Shown here: positions 60,051-64,000 of the stretch, piece after piece
How the letters are laid out: the number at the start of each line of letters is the position of its first letter
Numbering within the stretch: the first letter of the stretch is position 1
Origin: Arenicola marina
Taxonomy: Eukaryota; Annelida; Polychaeta; Arenicolidae
DNA: 64,000 nt
Direction of reading: 5' to 3'
Assembly: GCA_964019135.1 (NCBI GenBank)
Contig: OZ025256.1
Location: 2,046,001 to 2,110,000, forward strand
Notes under the pieces: generated by a model
Told to the model about the DNA's origin: nothing
Databases searched by the model: none
The model's input: the letters and a program-made list of their open reading frames with translations, nothing else
Made by a program: the position numbers and the translations under genes

Positions 60051-60837
60051 TATTAACGAGCCGCGTCCTCCGAAATATGTCCAGAAACATCATATGATAT
60101 CGTTTTATTATTATATCGTCTTTCGTCGCAAGCCGAATAGACTATATAAGGCTGCACAGTCACTACGGGATCCGCTGCGATAACCGGTGAGACTGGGATA
60201 TTTAGGCTCTATGTTTTATCTATCGTCTGGGTTGTGTACTTTTCGGTGGTTGTTCGCCGCCAATCGCCTCGGGCAGCAATCAACACACGTCCCTTGATGC
60301 AAACTCAATCATTAAATGTAAGGTATATTTCATTATAAACATCAGTCGAGTAGTGTAATCTAATGGATGGGCGGAATAAAAAAAAGGTTAAACATCTGAG
60401 CTTAGCTGAGCCGCTTTGACAAAGATTTAATTTCATATTTTTAGATTTATTCAATGGCAGTGACTGACTTTCATCAAATAAAGAGACATAGCTGTCAATG
60501 TCGGGCTGCACGCAACATCGGAAGCGTCTAATAAAGACTCCGTGGGGTAGGATTTGCATGAAATAAATGTGGAGTAAAGGTAGAGATAACTATTAGTCTG
60601 CCGGCAATTAATTATTGGATGAAATCGGAATTTTTTTAAACAAATACATTAAGCTTTGGACTGGACGTAGTATCGGTACAGAATCTATACGTGGAGGCGA
60701 CAGGTGATTGGATATTCGATATCACTTGGAAGGAGAAGCACACAGACCAAGTACAGAGTAAACACGCCGGCATTAACACAATGACGATTGGTGACTGGCT
60801 CCAACGGAAATGGCACCTCCCTTGCTTGATTGTTTTT

Positions 60838-61090
60838 TAGTGTAGACAATACGGTTGTACAGTCATTTCAGGATTTGTTCGAGACCCTACGAGACAGGGA
60901 AACTTATGCTATATGTCAATACTATAGCATCAACGGTCTGTGCTGCGTACCTTCCTGTGGTTGCTTGCTGCACATAACAGATCGGATGGAACCGTCCTTG
61001 GGTGCACCACTAACCACTGAACCGTCATCTCCGGGAATGAACTCCGAGCATTTGAGTCACCTCCTTCGCTTGGGCAAAAATATAATATAA
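60838..61090 (+). other. Exon-like open frame of unknown function
   Basis: After a pyrimidine-rich GCTTGATTGTTTTTTAG acceptor-like stretch, a frame of about 82 residues runs VDNTVVQSFQDLFETLRDRE, then a cysteine cluster INGLCCVPSCGCLL, then a Ser/Pro-rich end. No upstream exon or domain is identified. It could be a terminal exon or chance. 61090-62300 holds nothing recognisable. Confidence 0.2.
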
Positions 61091-62299
61091 AATGTATTAC
61101 CTGGATCCGCCAAGATGAATGGAATCAAATCACAAAGCTGTACATATCGGGCTAAAAGGAAGGGATCAGCTGGGGTGGGACTGTTATGAAAGAAATAAGA
61201 TGGGGGCGAATGCCCGATCAATAAGAAAAACGTAAAAAAACGCATCGATTTGATGAATTGTGCCCGCCTCCCTACTGCGTGCCTGCCAGACTACCAGTAC
61301 AGTATCTATCTATTATGTCGGGCTGTAATGAGAATTTGAGGCTTCGAATACTGATTTCCTTTGGGATAGGACCACCAGTGCATCATATATATATGTGGAG
61401 AAAATAAATGGATAATCAGTTATTTCTTTCTCGCAGAATATGAGACACCGAATACAGAGCAAATATATTATGTTTTGAATTGTTTGTCTTGCAAAATCAT
61501 TCAAGATAATCAGTTAGACAAAAACATGTGACAAGAGTCACCCAGATGTCAATACAGAGCATGATATCGGGTGACAAACATTTCACTCTTATATAGTATA
61601 TCTGTGGTTGAATACATATAATGGGAAATACATGGGTGCATATATCAGAGGACACGTCGGGCGGGATTGGAGGCGGTATGATTAATTAGTTTGGACGGTA
61701 TGTGCGGAGACGTGGGGGAGGAGGGTATTATATTGACTTCATAGGGGGGGGGGTGTCTTGCAGTATCGCTAAAGCAAAACTCCAGAGAATGGTCTTCTGA
61801 TTAAAATGCTGGCACCTGGTGAAACAATAATATATTGTATCGACCGAGTCGTCACAAAAGTGACAGTCAGGGCTAATTATGATTCGGTATTGGTTTAAAT
61901 ATTTAGTGTTGTTATTGAATCATTATTTTGCTCCAATCAGCAACGACGTGTTGAATCAGTGGTGTGGCAAGGAACAAGCCACATGATGAAGCGTTTAATC
62001 TTTGCCGGCATGGTCAGCCGTAATGATAAAAGCCCCAAAATTTGCCTAACGTTAATAACGAAAACTGGACTAATTGATTAGTGGACTAATGCTAAAGAAG
62101 TATTTGGCATAGTTCAGTTATCGCGCAATTAACATGTAATAATTGTATTTGGTACAGAGAACCAAACGTCTTACACATACCCATCCGCCGTTGAATTATG
62201 TTCTCGTCCCAAAAGCCAAAACGCTTTCAAATATTGTTGTGTAATGTTCATCAATCTGAAACCAATTTCATTTTTTAAGGTTGATGACCACTAAATGTA

Positions 62300-62420
62300 A
62301 GTTGTTGATAAATGGGATATGACAAGGATGTAATAATAATAATAATAATCTGTATTGCCATGGAGAGTACACAAATCAAAATAATACAGAGCTGGTTGGC
62401 AAGGAGCAGAAGCCGCGGCT
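62300..62420. repeat. (TAA)n tract with retroelement-tail-like sequence
   Basis: TAATAATAATAATAATAATC at 62331-62350 is followed by TGTATTGCCATGGAGAGTAC and ACAAATCAAAATAATACAG. This looks like the 3' end of a non-LTR element or SINE inserted on the minus strand. No coding part is visible. Confidence 0.35.
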
Positions 62421-62989
62421 TGTTCGCTCAAAAAAACACGAGAGGTGTGAGTTACGAGCTTCCGTTCCCTTGCAATGCACACTGGGGAAATATGGCGAGA
62501 GCAACAGGAGGCGGGGAAATCGACTTCCTGTGCCAAATCCCTTCAAGCAATCGAGGAACAACAAATGGAAGTCATATTCAGGCGCACAAACCAACGTTAC
62601 CAGGCTAACATTGTTCTACGCTGATAACATCGCTGTGTCAGTTTCGAACGCATAGCAAGCAAGTATGTACATTTTGACCAAAACGCTCTAAGGATATCCT
62701 ATTTTACGAAGATATATATATTCGCGTCAAATACTTACCGTCTGTTTTCTCGTCACTTTCACAAGGAAAACGTTCGGTAGTCTCATGTGCCGAGAAGTGT
62801 TTTTTTTTGTCTGTAATACGCTCGAAGGTCATAGCGCATTCTGCGTATGCATACATGTATGTGCATTATATATAAGTAAATCGTTTACAGATCTGTGGCA
62901 CCTTGTCCGTTGGAGTTCAATAAATATTTTTTTTTTCTTGCACCCTCCCACCCTCCCTGGAAACTTGGACATACACTGCAAAAAGCGGG

Positions 62990-63092
62990 TTATCAAAGCA
63001 ACCTCCCCCCACCCCCCCCCCCCCCCCACCTCATTCGGTCGCAAGTTTTCAGATAGCGCCTCCCCTTTGCAAATTCCTAGATCCGCCTCTGA
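62990..63092. mobile_element. Possible hAT MITE end (TAGATCCGCCTCTG)
   Basis: The sequence ends AAATTCCTAGATCCGCCTCT and G at 63091. Read backwards this is CAGAGGCGGATCTAGGAATT, similar to ends of many animal hAT MITEs (CAGGGGCGGATCC type). A poly-C run of 17 precedes it. The other end was not found. Confidence 0.3.
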
Positions 63093-63103
63093 AGCTGATA
63101 AAT

Positions 63104-63960
63104 TGGTTTCATTGCAGTTGCGTTCTATAACGATTTATCAATTCCTCGTCTTCGCATACTTCTGGTGCTACGGAAATCTTCACCTATAGCGACCATTGTA
63201 ACGAGCGCCTGGGAACAGTCACATATGTCTGTCGGTGTAAAAAATCGTCAGGCCGAATAATCGTGAATTTTGATAAATGGAAGCAACTTTTGCCAAACAG
63301 TCAGCGCCGATGAAGCACACATAATGCTTTCTTTGACAACAGCTGAGTTACTGAGCGCATTGTGGCAGCAAAACTGTGACGAAAGCCGGATGCCATCAAA
63401 CTAACACAAAGACATTATACCTAGACAAGTAGCATCTTGTACACTGCTCTAATTTTCGGCGGAAATGCGCACCCTAATTAGGGGGTCTGAAAGAGGTAAT
63501 TGGCGACACGGGAAATATTTGAAACATCAACATTCGACACTGACCCTCACATTCCGACACTGAGGATCTGAAAAACGCGACATCGACATTGGCATTTTAG
63601 AAAAAAGCGACAGCGAACTTCGCCAAAAAGCGACATTCGACAATGAACATTATTTCCACATCAACACTGGACACTGGACCTCAACTTCCAGACCCCTGTA
63701 TTTGCTGTTCTGTAAGATACTCACATATATATTTCCGGCCAAAAACTTCTGGGTGAGTTAATTCGTACAATTAATGCAATTGGCCTATTACAAAATTAAT
63801 TGGCTTACGTTGGCTGAGTGAATATATATATCATGGTTTGGAATATGCAGCAATTAGTTAGGACGCGAATCTGAACTCGTCGTCACTCAGCGTGAATTCG
63901 ATCAATCGTCAGTGCTGTAATTTACGCGTTGAATGCCGTAAGGGGTTTGCAGTTAGGGTT
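63104..63960. repeat. Segmental duplication partner of 57.8-58.6 kb
   Basis: 63110-63440 matches 58030-58360 (ATAACGATTTATNNNANT, CCATTGTAACGAGCG, GTCACATATGTCTGTCGG, ACATAATGCTTTCT). 63825-63850 matches 58460-58485 (CATGGTTTGGAATATG). The minus strand at 63201-63110 reads MVAIGEDFRSTRS in frame with ATG, then DKSL and a stop, a decayed version of the 58.1-kb gene. A MITE splits this copy. Confidence 0.6.
63481..63698. mobile_element. Small MITE candidate with CGACATTCGACA motifs
   Basis: GGGGTCTGAAAG at 63482-63493 faces CTTCCAGACCCC at 63685-63696. The inside repeats GCGACATTCGACA, AAAAAGCGAC and CACTGAGGATCTGAAAAA. It is the reverse-orientation relative of 27548-27772 and 12515-12735. It falls inside one arm of the 58/63-kb duplication and has no counterpart in the other arm, which supports mobility. 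No target duplication is clear. Confidence 0.55.
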
Positions 63961-64000
63961 TAATTGATGACCGTGCTAATCCCAGGAAGGTTTAAAGGTT

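Overview
This window is repeat-dominated nuclear DNA from an invertebrate animal, most likely a marine one such as a mollusc or amphioxus. That placement is inferred from GT-AG introns, a PIF/Harbinger element, non-LTR retrotransposons and abundant long-unit minisatellites. I cannot name the species. Nearly all the long open reading frames are artefacts of tandem repeats.

Layout. Positions 1-37 kb are largely a head-to-tail cluster of at least six degraded, apparently non-coding copies of one complex unit, all in the same orientation. I call them A (1-6.25 kb), F (8.1-9.56), B (9.88-14.37), D (15.2-22.1), C (23.24-29.31), E (29.3-29.86 resuming at 35.45-35.97) and a partial G (36.1-37.2). Copies A and C carry an internal C-rich minisatellite of very different length, about 2.3 kb against 0.3 kb. 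Other elements have landed in the cluster. A CR1/Jockey-like RT relic lies at 6.3-8.1 kb, and its RT motif has been amplified into a 32-bp minisatellite. A structurally complete PIF/Harbinger transposon (16242-19908) sits inside copy D. A 5'-truncated L1/Tx1-like LINE (29859-35450, minus) sits inside copy E, and its endonuclease region is split by a TTAA-flanked element with 368-bp inverted repeats that carries a PIF1-helicase scrap.

Positions 38.1-43.3 kb are a tandem duplication of a compound unit that ends in a 33-bp minisatellite. From 43.3 to 53.5 kb the sequence is mostly non-coding, with candidate MITEs, a 22-bp minisatellite, NRF1-like and CRE/X-box-like motifs, and a 1.08-kb TIR element holding an isolated first exon.

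The one plausible host gene is at 53643-56780: four exons joining in frame into a 144-residue secreted EF-hand protein. The second exon's 3' splice boundary has been amplified about 26-fold into a 37-bp minisatellite, so every unit offers a potential splice site. Downstream are an old segmental duplication (57.8-58.6 kb against 63.1-64.0 kb) with a decayed minus-strand gene of unknown function, a 74-bp minisatellite and a small MITE.

The Harbinger element works as a pair. A Myb/SANT-like protein with a zinc-finger-like N-terminus is on the plus strand, and a DDE nuclease is on the minus strand, converging between matching terminal inverted repeats. Both genes contain an intron that I could place by phase.
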